Positions 10,534-22,300 of a stretch of 64,000 nucleotides of DNA are shown here, piece by piece. The stretch's first letter is position 1, and each line of letters begins with the position of its first letter. The DNA lies in the NCBI GenBank assembly GCA_015179125.1, contig WHVA01000142.1:1-64000 (forward strand), in the 5' to 3' direction. Both the position numbers and the translations under genes were made by a program. The notes below the pieces were generated by a model. That model saw only the letters and a list, made by a program, of their open reading frames with translations, searched no databases and was not told the DNA's origin. Source of the DNA: Gautieria morchelliformis. Taxonomy: Eukaryota; Basidiomycota; Agaricomycetes; Gomphales; Gomphaceae.

Positions 10534-11875
10534 ATGACGGACACGGTGATTAGGCAGGTAAACCAGTCTTTTTCTTGATTTACCACACGAGTCGATGTCT
10601 TATTATCTTGGTAGATTGCTCAGGACGTGTGGACGTTCTCTCGGTAGGCTCTAAACATCGTCGTGCTTAGTCATTTCCGTGCTCTGACTGTTGGTCTCCT
10701 GAATCATCAAGTCCGTTTGCAAGAGGTGGGGTTTTCCCTATAGGCGGGAGATCCACCGCAGTTAGGCTCAGAAATGGTGGCGTGTGGGTTTTGGCTTCTA
10801 CTCCCCTCGATACAGAGACGAAAACGAAGCTGGACGAGCTGGGAAACGTGACGTGAGCCCGGGCCTCTGCTCACCTATTTCTATATATAACACTGAAATC
10901 GCTCAAGATACATTGCGAGTGGTGATGCACTGCACTGGCTATATCTCGGTGTGTATTGAGAGATTCGCATCAAATAATTACCCCGCCGACTTCTTTGCTG
11001 ATGTCAAAAACGTTCACTAGATGACTATAAGAAAGCTTATCCGTCTGCAAAGCTCATCGGAGTCGAGCCTCTTCTTACTAAGAAGAAGTGCCCGAAGCTT
11101 GATGGAGGTCAGAACACTCCATGATATCATCCCATGCCATTAGTTGAAATCCCCTCGCCCCTTTATTAGCTTACGGACACGACCCGCCTGAGACAAAGTA
11201 TGGATATGAAGATGAGGTTTGTGCATGTGCATTGTGTCTTCCAAGACTTATGAATTTGCGTGTATCAGATTGGTGCATGGTATGCAATACCCACGCGACT
11301 CCAATAATATCCTTGAATGTTTTTCAGCTATTTTCCCGGTTTTAAAAACAAGGACGTCGCTTTTCACCATATACCGACGAAAACTCTCATCGTAGCGGAT
11401 CTGCTCTTCAACCTTCCGCCGACTGAGCAAGTACGTCTCTATAATCGTCACCTTACTATATTATACTCACCCCTTGGGGGATTTTCTGCGCAAGTACTCT
11501 AAGCAAGAGCGTAAACCATTTCTCTTCAAATTCACCCTGAGTCCATATCAATGGCTACACCGGCGAGCCATCCGTTCAGCTTCAGTCGATGTAGAGTGCG
11601 TTATCATTTCGTCGTCCCATGACAGATCATTCTGGGAACCTCTGACCGCCTGGGCGCATGATGGCTAAACAATGTTTTGTTTTTATATCTACAGGGCTAT
11701 GAAACGAGACTCAAGGACTGTTGCTGCCTGGGACATTGACAGAATAATCCCTTGCCACGGTGTAAGTAAGCCATATTATTCTACGAGACTCACCATCTCT
11801 GATTGCGAGCAGGATGTGATTGAGAGCAGTGGTAAACAGGCCTGGCGTGCTGCCTACAAAGCATTCCTCATTTAA
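10534..11875 (+). CDS. DUF4336 (metallo-beta-lactamase-like fold) protein, 11 exons
   Basis: Exons: 10534-10557, 10615-10643, 10712-10852, 10908-10948, 11021-11107, 11170-11216, 11269-11279, 11328-11430, 11495-11595, 11695-11761, 11813-11875; 714 nt, 237 aa. All ten junctions keep frame. The order of segments fits DUF4336, a family of unknown biochemical role thought to have a metallo-beta-lactamase-like fold: IAQDVWTFSR, GGRSTAVRLRNGGVWVLAS, ALHWLYLDDYKKAYPSAKLI, ETKYGYEDE, YFPGFKNKDVAFHHIPTKTL, IVADLLFNLPPTEQYSK, RDSRTVAAWDIDRIIPCHGD. The canonical HxHxDH zinc motif is not obvious, as is usual for this family; a His/Asp set (HW, HH, D in VADLLF, H in PCHGD) could still bind metal. Exon 7 is only 11 nt. 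The start at 10534 is the only in-frame ATG close to the conserved IAQDVW segment. Confidence 0.88.
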
Positions 11876-12380
11876 GCACTGGCTGCGACGTCCTGTTTCG
11901 ATATCAGTAGTGTTTGATTTTTTGATTGAGCTCCCCGGCCAACAGATGTATCGATTTGGACAATAGTTGTATGAATGTAAAATAGCCCGACTTCCTTCGC
12001 GCAAACTATTCGCTGTTGGCTTTTAGCCGATTGGATCAAGGGAACAAACTTGACATCAAGCCGGATGCATATACTATATACTGGATGGCGCCGGTCCTCG
12101 TGCGCCATAATAAGTACGCTATTCAAGACATAGTCTGAGCGTTCATAGGTTGGTCTTGTTTTTGGTCGGGACAATTCCTTGAACTCTCGCAGTTACTCTA
12201 AGCCTTCAGACCAGATGAGGGTCCTCATCGCAACCACACTTTCTATGACGAACACCTTGCATGACATACATATTTATTACAAAAGGAAATTCTGCGCATT
12301 GTATTGTCGAATCTAGTCGTTTCATTCATTCCCAGGCGCGGAGTGCTTTCTTATAAGCAGCACGCCAGAAATACAGCCCA
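11876..12380. other. Convergent 3' intergenic region
   Basis: About 500 bp between two genes transcribed toward each other. It should contain both terminators. Open frames here (for example 11872-12174 minus) carry no recognisable motif and are left out. Confidence 0.5.
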
Positions 12381-14952
12381 TCAGTATGCGAAGCGGAAAT
12401 CCAATCGCCGGCTCGCCTGGTCAGTAGTCGTGGACAGGTACTGGGCCTTTTCCTGAACATCACAGAAGCAGCGAGGTTAGCATTGTGTAACCGTTCGCAT
12501 CGTGCGTAGTTCATAATGTACCTGAGGACTCATGGCGCTCCACCTTGCATCTCTCTGTGAATTTCGCCACTTGTAGTACATTCGGGTGCCTGGATATAAA
12601 ACGAGTAGGTTCACGCAGCAGACAATAATAAGGGCGCGGTTTCCTCGCTGGTCTGTTAGAGAATATTTATTGTAGGTTGGCATGGGTGAAGTGAAAGATC
12701 TTACAGCGTGGCGCATCATCTGCGCGGTATATGTTGGCAGATATTACGCTAGAAGCTTGAACAAACATGTTATACAACGATGCGTTCACGGTACGACTGG
12801 CAACCCCGCCAGCATTGCGAGAGCACCAGGCAACTTCTGAAAAATCCAGCGCGGTTATCAATACTGCGGACAACAAGATTTGTGAACCATGTCTAGAGAG
12901 TGACTTACGAATGGCATGGGTCTATACGGCGACTATCAGCTTCAGCGTCAGGCAATAAAGAAATATGACGTGTTTTACATATGGAAATGATAATAGCACA
13001 GTCGCAACAATCTGGTGGATCGGTGGCATATTAGTTAGGATGTGCAGCGACAATAGGTGCAGACAAACATAATAGGTCCAAGGGTTGGGCATTGCAGGTA
13101 AGAGATACAAAGCGACCAGACATGGAAGTGCCCAGAGATCTTCGGCCATGGAGACAAGAGATCGGCTATCAACAGCTTCAGAAATCAAGGTAATGGCAAA
13201 CAAGGTGACCATCCCCACAACCGTGGAGGGGATTGTGAGAAGGTTCGTCTGGAGAGTAGAAAAGCTTATTGATGCATACGTCATCAAAAGAACATGTAGA
13301 AGATAAGTAACGACAAAGAGGTGATAATTTATATGAAGCGTACCCGAGGTTTTTCAAGCTGAGTGTAAGGTAGGTGGCCGGCGGACTTGTTGGGATACCG
13401 AACATCACACCAAGGATATAAAGCGGATACAAATCGTAGTCCAGTGCGGCTTGGAATAGGCGTCTCAGACTCAGGCCTTGCCGGTTGTGCATGTCACCCT
13501 GCTCATTGATGAGAACTACCGCCTTCCCTAGCATGAAATCAACGAACCTTCGTTGGGTCATCCCTGAGGATTCTGTTGACGAGGATGGTCTCTTCACGTT
13601 CTGTAAACCAGCCTTTCGGTCGGAACCAGGCTTTAGTCTGTGTCGGCGACGGGGGCATGCGAAAAAATGTCGCGATCCCGATCAAAAGCGTGATCAGGCC
13701 TCTTGATAAGGTAACGGATCAATTATGCACTTGATGAAAGCATTGTATAATCACGGACTCAATCAGAAACAGCCACCTGGTTAAGAATTGAATTAGATGC
13801 AAATGTCAGCGTATTGAAGGAAACATAACATAACTCCACCCTGCTTTTCCAAGAACTCCGCGCATGCGCAAGATTCCGAATGCTAGGAATGAGGAGACTA
13901 CTGTGGAGACGTTTGAAGATGCCCAGAAGCATGCTAGACGGAGAGGAAGTTCTGTTTTCTTGTAGAAATCTACGTGAAGATGTGCATCAGTCATGAGGAT
14001 ATCAACGAGGCTAATTCTTTCCTCACAGCTGAGATACAAAACCAGATCAGGGATAAAGCCGCCTTGGATAAAACCAAGTAAAACGCGACAGGTCAAGAAC
14101 GAGGTTCTGTCAGACAGCCAGAACTGCGCCGCAGTTACGATTGACCACAGACACATCTGTATAGGGATCCAGCGGTCTGGGCCCAGGCGTTTTGATACCA
14201 ATTGGGATGGGAGTTCAGCAGCCAGAAAGGAGATTCTGAACAAAGAATTTCCAAAGTTAAAGTCATTGGTTGTGAGGCGGAGGTCCTTGAGAAAATTATC
14301 ACTGTTGGCTTGAGATAAGTTCCCCCGGTCAATGTTAAGAGCTGAAAAAGCAATAGCAGCCCAGAGCATGATAAGCCAGTCCACCTTTCGTACTAGTTCC
14401 TGGGCACACAGACGCCGAGGAGAGGTGTGACCAGTAATCGATGCCTGTGAGTTTGAGCATTACAGATTCTTGATCACTTCGTACCTTTTCTTCGCGGTAG
14501 GTCCACCTCGCGGCAGGATCGAACCTATGCAAATTTTCGAAGGCAGGATGAGGCTGGTAATGGGGTGCTAATACAGGATCGTCGTATACCGAAATCTGCC
14601 GATCAAGACAGAAGTTAACAGTTCCGTTGAGGTCCTTGAAGGTGAAAGTGGTCGAGCACACCTGTGTTGCAATCGCATCCTTGTCTAACGGTTTGAGCAA
14701 GTGTCTCCGAAACAGCGAATCAGTGAGATGTGTAGCCTCGGTCTCAGCTGGAGCTAGATCTGCATTTTCTATGCTGGTAGAGGATGCCCCTAACTTGTTA
14801 CTAACTTTCGATACGGACGATAAAGTCGAAGGTGGTAATGTATGATGATCATATTTATAAGAGGAGGTTTGAGAGGGTGCAGATTCTTGGACCGCTGATG
14901 GTAGCCCATTGAGAGCTTCAGGTTCCAGGTCAGACATATCGGTGGGATGCAC
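12381..14952 (-). CDS. MFS transporter, allantoate permease (Dal5)-like anion:cation symporter, at least 13 exons
   Basis: Exons, on the complement: 14952-14662, 14595-14485, 14399-14027, 13969-13840, 13776-13759, 13701-13548, 13498-13344, (one unresolved), 13248-13069, 13011-12979, 12921-12909, 12836-12705, 12652-12522, 12452-12381; about 600 aa. This family of plasma-membrane carriers (12 helices expected) takes up carboxylates, ureides or vitamins. Evidence: a soluble Ser-rich N-terminus of about 100 residues, then VDWLIMLWAAIAFSALNIDR, GNLSQANSDNF, ELPSQLVSKRLGPDRWIP, LLGFIQGGFIPDLVLYLSYF, GWLFLIEGLIT, TEREETILVNRIL, FGIPTSPPATYLTLSLKNLG, TNLLTIPSTVVGMVTL, NPWTYY, WCSRNAGGVASRTVNAS and a C-terminal YYKWRN. 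Several exons are tiny (13, 18, 33 nt). Between 13344 and 13248 no canonical pair joins the conserved frames: a needed short exon would begin after ATG instead of AG. This may be a damaged splice site or an error. Substrate cannot be predicted. Confidence 0.83.
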
Positions 14953-15511
14953 TCGGAGAGCAGATGCACAAGGGCTTGAGCTGTGAGGCGTCCCTCCTTC
15001 TGCATAAGGGATTACATGAAGTATTTAATATTGAGGGATGATTGCGTTAGAGATAAGAGCAGCACATCATTTTGTGTTACACTGGCGTTTATCCCAAGCA
15101 GTCGTCTGAGTTATCCAAAAACTTCAAGACCTAGATCCGACAGCAGGAAAAGCTTCTGCCAGAACAGGGAGGTTGCGCAACGCAAGCAGGAAAATCATGA
15201 GGGATGGCGAATGGAAATACGAAGCAATGAGCACGTGAGATGTCGTGCGGCGCCTTTCCGAGTCTGCATATGATGACCAACGGACACGACAAACACATGG
15301 TTTGAAGACTATCGTAGCAGAGATGATATACAGATTATAATTCTGCTGGGGATAATCAGTCATCGAATCGCCTATACGATGCAGATGGAGCTTATCAGCG
15401 GGCTTTGAATAAGCGTGAATACCAAAGTAAGGAATATAAATATACCTTACCTTGTTGCAGTGGAACGTGGAGTGACCTTCCTAGCTACGAACTTTGCTGG
15501 CATCATTCAGG
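14953..15511. other. Divergent intergenic region
   Basis: About 560 bp between the MFS gene and the unrecognised plus-strand gene; it should hold both promoters. Small ORFs on both strands lack motifs. No repeat was recognised. Confidence 0.45.
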
Positions 15512-16457
15512 ATGAGGCGCCCCAACAAGCAGATTGGTAAACCGCAAGATCCTGCGGTCACTCCAGCTGCATGCACATTCATGGATGATTCTTCAATCCA
15601 GGACGATCTGAAAGTGTTTGATGCAGCTTTTGAAAAGAGTGAGCTCCATTCCTTTTATTGCTTATATGGAGTAATATGTTTTCCTTCTATACGTCCCAGG
15701 CGCTTTCTTCAACGGATCCACAGCTACTTCGCCGCCGCCGAGACAAAATGATATATTGATTCAAGCGGGATTCCTTTGGGTCCTTTTGCGACATTGCCGG
15801 ACCTCTCGCGTCGCTCGACCCCCTTGTCTCCAGGATGGACTCGACGCCACCGTTACATTACATAACATTGTCAAACCTTCGAGCAGTATCAAGGTAGGTA
15901 TTTAACACTGTTTGCAAAGATAAATTAGTCAATATTCGCATTTATGTCATTAGGCTGAGCCTGAGGAGCCATGTCAAGGATCGATCGCATGCAGGCCCAC
16001 GGATGAGAGAAACCTTGGCCAAGGTTCTAATTTTTACCCTACTGAACGATCAGTAGTTTTATGGTTATAGATGCTCAGTTGGGCCCTGACATGTATCCCC
16101 CGACTCCACAAGCTCTGACTTTGCAACAAGGAGGCAAAATCAACCTAAGTTGCCGATTCACCCCTGTTGAGTATTTGATTACGACCCAAGTTCTTCGCAC
16201 TCTAGGTCAATCTCAAGATGCTTCATGTCATCGATGAGCAGCTCTGTCAAATTCAAGATGCATATGATGCCGGGGATGAGTACCATCGGACATTCGCAAA
16301 CAATCAAGCTTCTCAAACACAAGCATTTGAGCTTCTATGTGCTCAGCCACTGAACATCAAGGCACTGGGGGTTCTTGGCAATTGTTGGAGCAAGCGATGG
16401 AGCATGGTGAATGGGAATGGCCAGTGTGCACAGATGAGAGTTCTGATGCAGTGGTGA
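15512..16457 (+). CDS. Unrecognised gene, predicted 5 exons
   Basis: Proposed exons: 15512-15638, 15700-15893, 15954-16023, 16071-16165, 16206-16457; 738 nt, 245 aa. I do not recognise the product. Support is structural: four successive introns of 40-61 nt with GT-AG ends (donors GTGAGC, GTAGGT, GTTCTA, GTTGAG) keep one frame open from ATG to TGA, while unspliced frames are closed. The N-terminal half has an acidic segment (MDDSSIQDDLKVFDAAFEK) and a SPPPRQND turn; exon 4 encodes YPPTPQALTLQQGGKINLSC. The last exon has an Asp/Glu- and Gln-rich part (DEQLCQIQDAYDAGDEYH) and may come from repetitive DNA, because the transposon island begins just beyond. No membrane segment or signal peptide is visible. 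The gene could be a real lineage-specific gene with a replaced 3' end. Confidence 0.4.
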
Positions 16458-17279
16458 GGATCTATTTGAATGTCTTTCCATGTATATCTATTTTGACAGC
16501 TTATGAATGATGAAGTCAGTGTGGCCAAGCACAGTGGCTTGAAAGGATAAGGAGGATAAGCAGCAGCAGCAGAATGGGAGACTTCCTTTGAAGCATGACT
16601 GGATTCATAAGGCTCCATATGATTTCACAGGTTGTTGGGCACATATTGATCCAACATATTGTGGAATGGAAGTGGTCCACATCACTGGTTATCTATGACT
16701 GCGGTTGCAAAACCCAGCATATGGCTAGACTCCCACCTATCCCACTCCATGACCATATGTGGGAAATTGCCTTGGAGCAACTGAATGATGGCACCAGGTA
16801 CATGGTTTCTTGTCTGTTCCAAAGGCTGATAGCAATAACTTCATAGCATTGCCTAACTCTACTGTATTATTATAATATGGTTGATAGATCTGATTAGAAG
16901 GTATGTTTAAAATAATATGCATGTCAGCATGGCCCACTGGCATCAACTGCTGCTGGACACTGGTGGCCAGCGGTGTGTGCCAGTGATTGCTAGTGTCTTC
17001 CCAGGTCAGGCTTAAGCCCAGGCTGAGCCCATGCTGGGCCCAGCCTTTGGAAAGCCTGCTTCGAGGGCTGGGCTTGAGATTTAGCAAGTCTGAGCCTGAC
17101 CCTTAACCCTGAGGCTTTTGGGTACAAAGCTCAATTGTTGCCACCATCAATATAGATATATATGTACTTTATCTATCCAAATTTAGGTGGATGGTTGAAA
17201 CTTTTTATTACATGTAGCTTCGCCCATTTTATTCTCAGATTATAGAAAAGAAGAGGGTGAAAGTATATGGGAATTTTAT
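16458..17279. repeat. Non-coding repetitive segment at the edge of the transposon island
   Basis: No convincing gene. The part 16891-16924 matches 46575-46608 at 33 of 34 bases. The stretch about 16990-17110 (alternating CCCAGGCTGAGCCC / GGGCTGGGCTT) is of the same kind as about 24730-24860. Both similarities indicate dispersed repeats of unknown class. Confidence 0.55.
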
Positions 17280-18317
17280 TGTTGGGATATAAATAATTCT
17301 ACTTTTGTCCCTCCCAAGCGGCAGCTCTGCCAATGAGAATGCCTCTTCTTATTTTTATGCATCTTCTTATTTTATGCATCTTCTTATTTTTACATGTCTT
17401 CTTATTTTTAGAATTAATATCAGATAAATCAGACTAAATGGATTCTGATTGCTCAGGGAGTGGGTATCTTTCGTGCACCCCTGTGCACGATGTATGCACG
17501 AGCTGACTAAGCTCTGTGGAGCGAGTGCGTCACCACTTGGAGTAGGTCACGTGACCGAGTCGAGGAGGAAATAGGTGAGAACAGAGGAACAAGGGGTCCA
17601 AAGCTTTCGCTTTTGGAACAGTATAGTGTAACCAGTTATAGTAGACTCCCAACAAATAATTAGAGAAAACTATCAAGAATTAAGCTCTGTAGCTATCAAA
17701 CTCAGGGGGTGAAACAGTGTTTTTCTGGATGTTTTGTTCATACATTTGTGGTAGCTACTTATACTATAATAGTAGTGACTACCAGTGTTCAAGATAGTAA
17801 GAGAATGGGTTGGAATAATGTTTTTGATATAGGGAATGCTCCACAGGCTGCATACAGCTGTGGAACAGGAACAGAGATGGGGATACTTGTGCTACTGACA
17901 AGTATCTAAGTTGGGAGCTTGGAGCAGCATACAAAGCTCCTATCAACATGAAATATAGTTTGTAATCAGTGGAGCTAGTCAGGGGAATAGAATAGAAAAA
18001 GATCTTGTGTCTCCTGTGCTGTATGCCTACAGCACCCCTGGCAAGGCATTTGCCATCTCTGTACCTCTCTCCTGAGGTAGCTATTCAGTACGTGCATAGA
18101 TAGGACTATGTACTGTGATTTCCATTGCGTCCTATGTTCCTGTATGGTACTATAAGTCCCATAGCAATATTTTCTACTGACCAGGGCCCAGGTGCCTGCT
18201 TTCCAGGGCAGACACTGCTACTGGTGCATGGATGATTTCTCCTGGATAGTAAGTGCAGTTAGACATTTGTTAGACCTTAGAATAGTGTGTGATATAGTAA
18301 TCCCATTTATTCTAACA
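17280..18317 (+). mobile_element. Probable solo LTR of a Gypsy-type element (family G)
   Basis: About 1.04 kb starting TGTTGGGATATAAA and ending TTCTAACA, flanked by TTTAT (17275-17279) and CTTAT (18318-18322), a near-perfect 5-bp target duplication. From about 17410 onward it matches the reverse complement of 51928-52850, where the same sequence is followed by a gag start codon, which supports the LTR reading. The left part contains four copies of TCTTCTTATTTTTA (about 17340-17407). Confidence 0.6.
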
Positions 18318-18812
18318 CTTATTGTTAATGTCTTCTTATTTTTACACGTCTTCTTATTTTTTCTACCAAATTTTAATATACACTATAACTATTCATATTA
18401 TGTAATACTCCCTCTCATATATTACAAATATCTATCCAAGTACTATTACTTCATATTGTAGTCTAATACTCTCTCATTATAACTATTCATACTAATACTC
18501 CTACTCATATCTGTTAGAAGTATCTATCCAAGTATCTATTACTTTATATTGTATTCTAATACTCTCTCATATGTATATATATCTCTGAGATGTTTGAATA
18601 TATACAAAATCTTCTAATAACATCTATTATTCTCCTTATAAACACTACTATATATTCCTATATGTTGTTATTGATACTCATATATGCTGTATCACATGAC
18701 CTTTTTGATTATCCTCCATAGTACCTACTGGTTGCCCAAATACATTAAATTTTTTGCTTTCCTGCAGGATCCCCCACCACACCCAGTCTACAATGCCGCA
18801 CTCTTTTCAGCT
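18318..18812. repeat. AT-rich stretch with a tandem duplication of about 95 bp
   Basis: Two related units, about 18391-18478 and 18483-18575, share TATCTATCCAAGTA, TATTACTT and CTAATACTCTCTCAT. Two more TCTTCTTATTTTT motifs lie at 18331-18360. No gene is supported in this interval. Confidence 0.6.
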
Positions 18813-18817
18813 TTCAC

Positions 18818-19313
18818 TGTAGTAGACAGGAATTGTAGGCAGTAGGTATGGACTTGTTGCTCAAAAGAATAGACTAGAAATTAATTCACTCTCAGTGAAT
18901 TTAGTTGTCACTGTAAGTATATTATACACTACCTAGAAATTAATTCACTACAGAGGATTTCTATGTTAATAAATTGAAAGAATACTAGACTAATTTACTT
19001 GCCTCTCTCAGTGAATTTAGTTGTCACTGAGAGAGGGGGAAATCTGTTTCACTGCGCATGTACTACTACCCGGCCCTTTAGCGCCCAAGAGCTCGCGCGT
19101 CGAAGTCGTTTCAGACTCCGCTGGGTGCAGCCGCTTGTGAAAGTAGGAATAACAAGATGAAATGGAGAGATAGGGAGTGAGTGGAAAATTTCGAAAATAA
19201 CCAGAGAAATGGATTCATGATACAAGAACAATATGAGAAGAAATTGAGAAACCACACAACAAATTGGATATATTATGCTTGATTTTGGTGCAGGAGCATA
19301 AATGCACCCAACA
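18818..19313 (-). repeat. 3' LTR of Copia A
   Basis: 496 bp. It contains the LTR hairpin made of CTCTCTCAGTGA and its complement; the loop here reads CAACTAAAT and lacks AATAAA. Confidence 0.93.
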
Positions 19314-19326
19314 CGCCCCCTCAAGC

Positions 19327-22300
19327 TTAATATATTCCGATTTGCTCGTTGAGGATCTTCACTCTAGGACTAGGAAGTCCTTTAGTGAGGATATCTGCCA
19401 ACATTTGTTCGGTTGGCAAATAAACGAGCTTGGCTTGTTGATTTTTGATTATATCTCGAAGGAAATATAATCTGATGTCGAAATGTTTGGTTCTTGTGTG
19501 TTGTTGAGTGCCATACGTGATGGCAATGGCTGATTGATTGTCTGAATAAATTTTGATGGGTCTGTTCAGTGGTTGGAATATTTCAGAAATAAAATGGCGC
19601 ATCCAGAGAGCCTCTTTGCCCGCATGGGTCAGGGCGACGAATTCAGCTTCAGTTGATGAGAGGGCTACTATCGACTGTTTCTGGCAACTCCATGAAACAG
19701 TGCCTCCATCAATCTGAAATAAGTATGCCGAATATGAACGCCTATGACTCTGTGAACCCCAATCCGCATCTGAATACCCCATCAAGCCGTCTCGATTTCT
19801 TCCAAGTGTGAGCTTGTAATGCTTCGTGCCTTTCAAATATTTGAAGACACGTTTGACTGCATTCCAATGTGTACCACCTGGATTTTCAAGGAATTGCGAA
19901 AGCAATGACACCGCAAATGTAATGTCAGGTCGAGTGGCTACAGCTGCCCACATCAGTGATCCTATGGCTTGCCTGTATGGAATCTTCGACATGGCTTTCT
20001 TGCCTCTTTCTGTAGAAGGACACTGGTCTTTTGATAATTTAACGGCTGGATCAAGGGGTGTAGCATAAGTCTTCGCATCTTCGAGGTTGAATTTTTTGAT
20101 GATCTTCTCGATATATGCGGGTTGTGAAATTGCAATAGTTTTCTTCTGCCAGTCTCTTTCGATTTTGAGATTCAATATCCAATGAATCTCGCCTAGATCT
20201 TTCATACTGAAGACCTGAGCAAGATCCTGTTTGACTTCGTCCAGGACTGACTGATTCTCAGCTGTGATGGTAAGGTCGTCCACAGCTGTTGCAATAATCA
20301 CATGCCCCTTTCCGCCACGTCTATAAAATACAGCCCCATCTGTTGCTGACGTAGTGAATCCTAACTTGTGGAATTCACCACTTAGACGTTTGTACCATTC
20401 TCTTCCAGATTGTTTGAGGCCATAGAGTGCTTTCTTCAAAAGTAGCACTTCGTCCTTGTCTTCAGACTCATATCCATACGGCTGCTTCATGTAAATAGGT
20501 TCAGGCAACGTAGCATTGAGGTATGCATAGTCCACGTCCATTTAATGAATAGGCCAGTCATTCCTAGCAGCAATGGCACATATGATCCGTAGGGAGGATA
20601 ACCGAGCAACAGGTGAGTATGTCTCATCATAGTCGACTCCAAACTTCTGTGTGAAGCCTTGGGCGACCATTCTCGATTTAGGTACTATTGGTTTCCCTTC
20701 TGGATTATGCTTCCAAAGGTAGACCCATTTGTTACCGACAATATTGGCTCCAGGAGGTGGTTTGGGTCTTTCCCACACTCCCTTGTCGATTAGGGCCTCA
20801 TACTCTTTGTCCATTGATTTCTTCCATATAGGATTATTCAGAGCTTCGTCTGCATTGCTAGGTTCAATTTGACTCAAATCCGGCGCCTTGTTATTGTTTT
20901 GACCGTCGGTTAGAAACGCACTGATGGCACACTCATAGCTACTGATGCCATCAATCTCGGAGGATAATTCTTGGTCGAATAAAACTTCTTTATGGTCCTC
21001 AATGTCCTCGTAAGCTAGCGTAGTCATATGTGCGCCAGCTTGTCTCTGAGTTTGAGATCTTGTTACGGGACCTGATGGGGCCGGCTGTACTTGTTGTTGA
21101 CGGATCCTTTCACTTCTCCTTATCAGTTCAGTTTCTCTAGGTCTGTCATCAACTCCCTGAATAGGTTGCAGCTTTTCAAGATATTCCTCTGGTGCACTTT
21201 CATCAATTTCTTCGATCTTTGCCTCTTCACTGACTAAGCGACCAGGCACAGGCAGTGATGCCGGAATGGCCTTCTTCTCTTCTCTAGACGTAGGTAGCTT
21301 GGATTCCTCAATAGAAATGATTGGGACCTTTCCCTTCTTCATCTCTGAATCAAACACAACGTTCCGCTCGACAGAAACTTTGTGCGAGTCAGGCCAATAA
21401 ACATAATGACCATGGCTCTGCGCAGAAATTCCTATCCACCGAGCTCTCTTGGCACGAGCTGCCAATTTATCTCCCTGAGTGACTTTAACGTAGATTTCAG
21501 TTCCCCACGCGTGAATGTCTTTGAGATTCGGTTTTTCATGGTGAATCATCTCGTAGGGCGTTTTATCCGGTAGAGCTCTTGTATGCATCCTATTCCTAAG
21601 ATAATTGGCATGCTGTATCGCATAGCCCCATAATATCTTAGGAAGGCTTGATTCTAACAGCATGGCACGAGTTCTCTCAGTGAGAGTTCGGTTCAGACGT
21701 TCGGCAACACCATTAGACTCTGGTGTGTCGTGTACCGTCAACTGATGCTTCGTGCCTTGTTTGGCTAGATGCTGTTCAAATTCAGAGCTCGTATACTCGC
21801 CCCCTCGATCAGAAACAAGTGCCTTGATCTGCACATTTCTCTGTCGAAGCTTTAAAGCCTCATAGAGCTTGTACTTTGAGAATGCTTCTGATTTGTTCGC
21901 CATGAGATAGATCATTGATTCTCTTGAGTAGTCATCGATAAAGGAGACATAATATGACTTCTTATTGATTGTGAGGTGTCTTGCAGGTCCCCAGACATCA
22001 GAATAAATTCTGTCACCGAATTTTGATGTTCGGTCTCTGGGTTCTCGAGGAAGAGGTTTGCGTGCAATCTTGGCCTGAATACACGCATCACAGACAATTC
22101 TATCGCCTGTGGAGCTCAGTTCAATGCCCAATATCATGCCACGATTTAATAGATGTTGTAGGGACTTTTGTGAGATGTGCCCCATTTTTTGATGAATTTC
22201 CATGGCAGACAAACACATATGGGCTTGAGCACTTGGTGACTGGAGGTCTAGTCTATATAAGCCATTGACCTTCGGTGCTTGCATCAATACCTTTCCAGCA

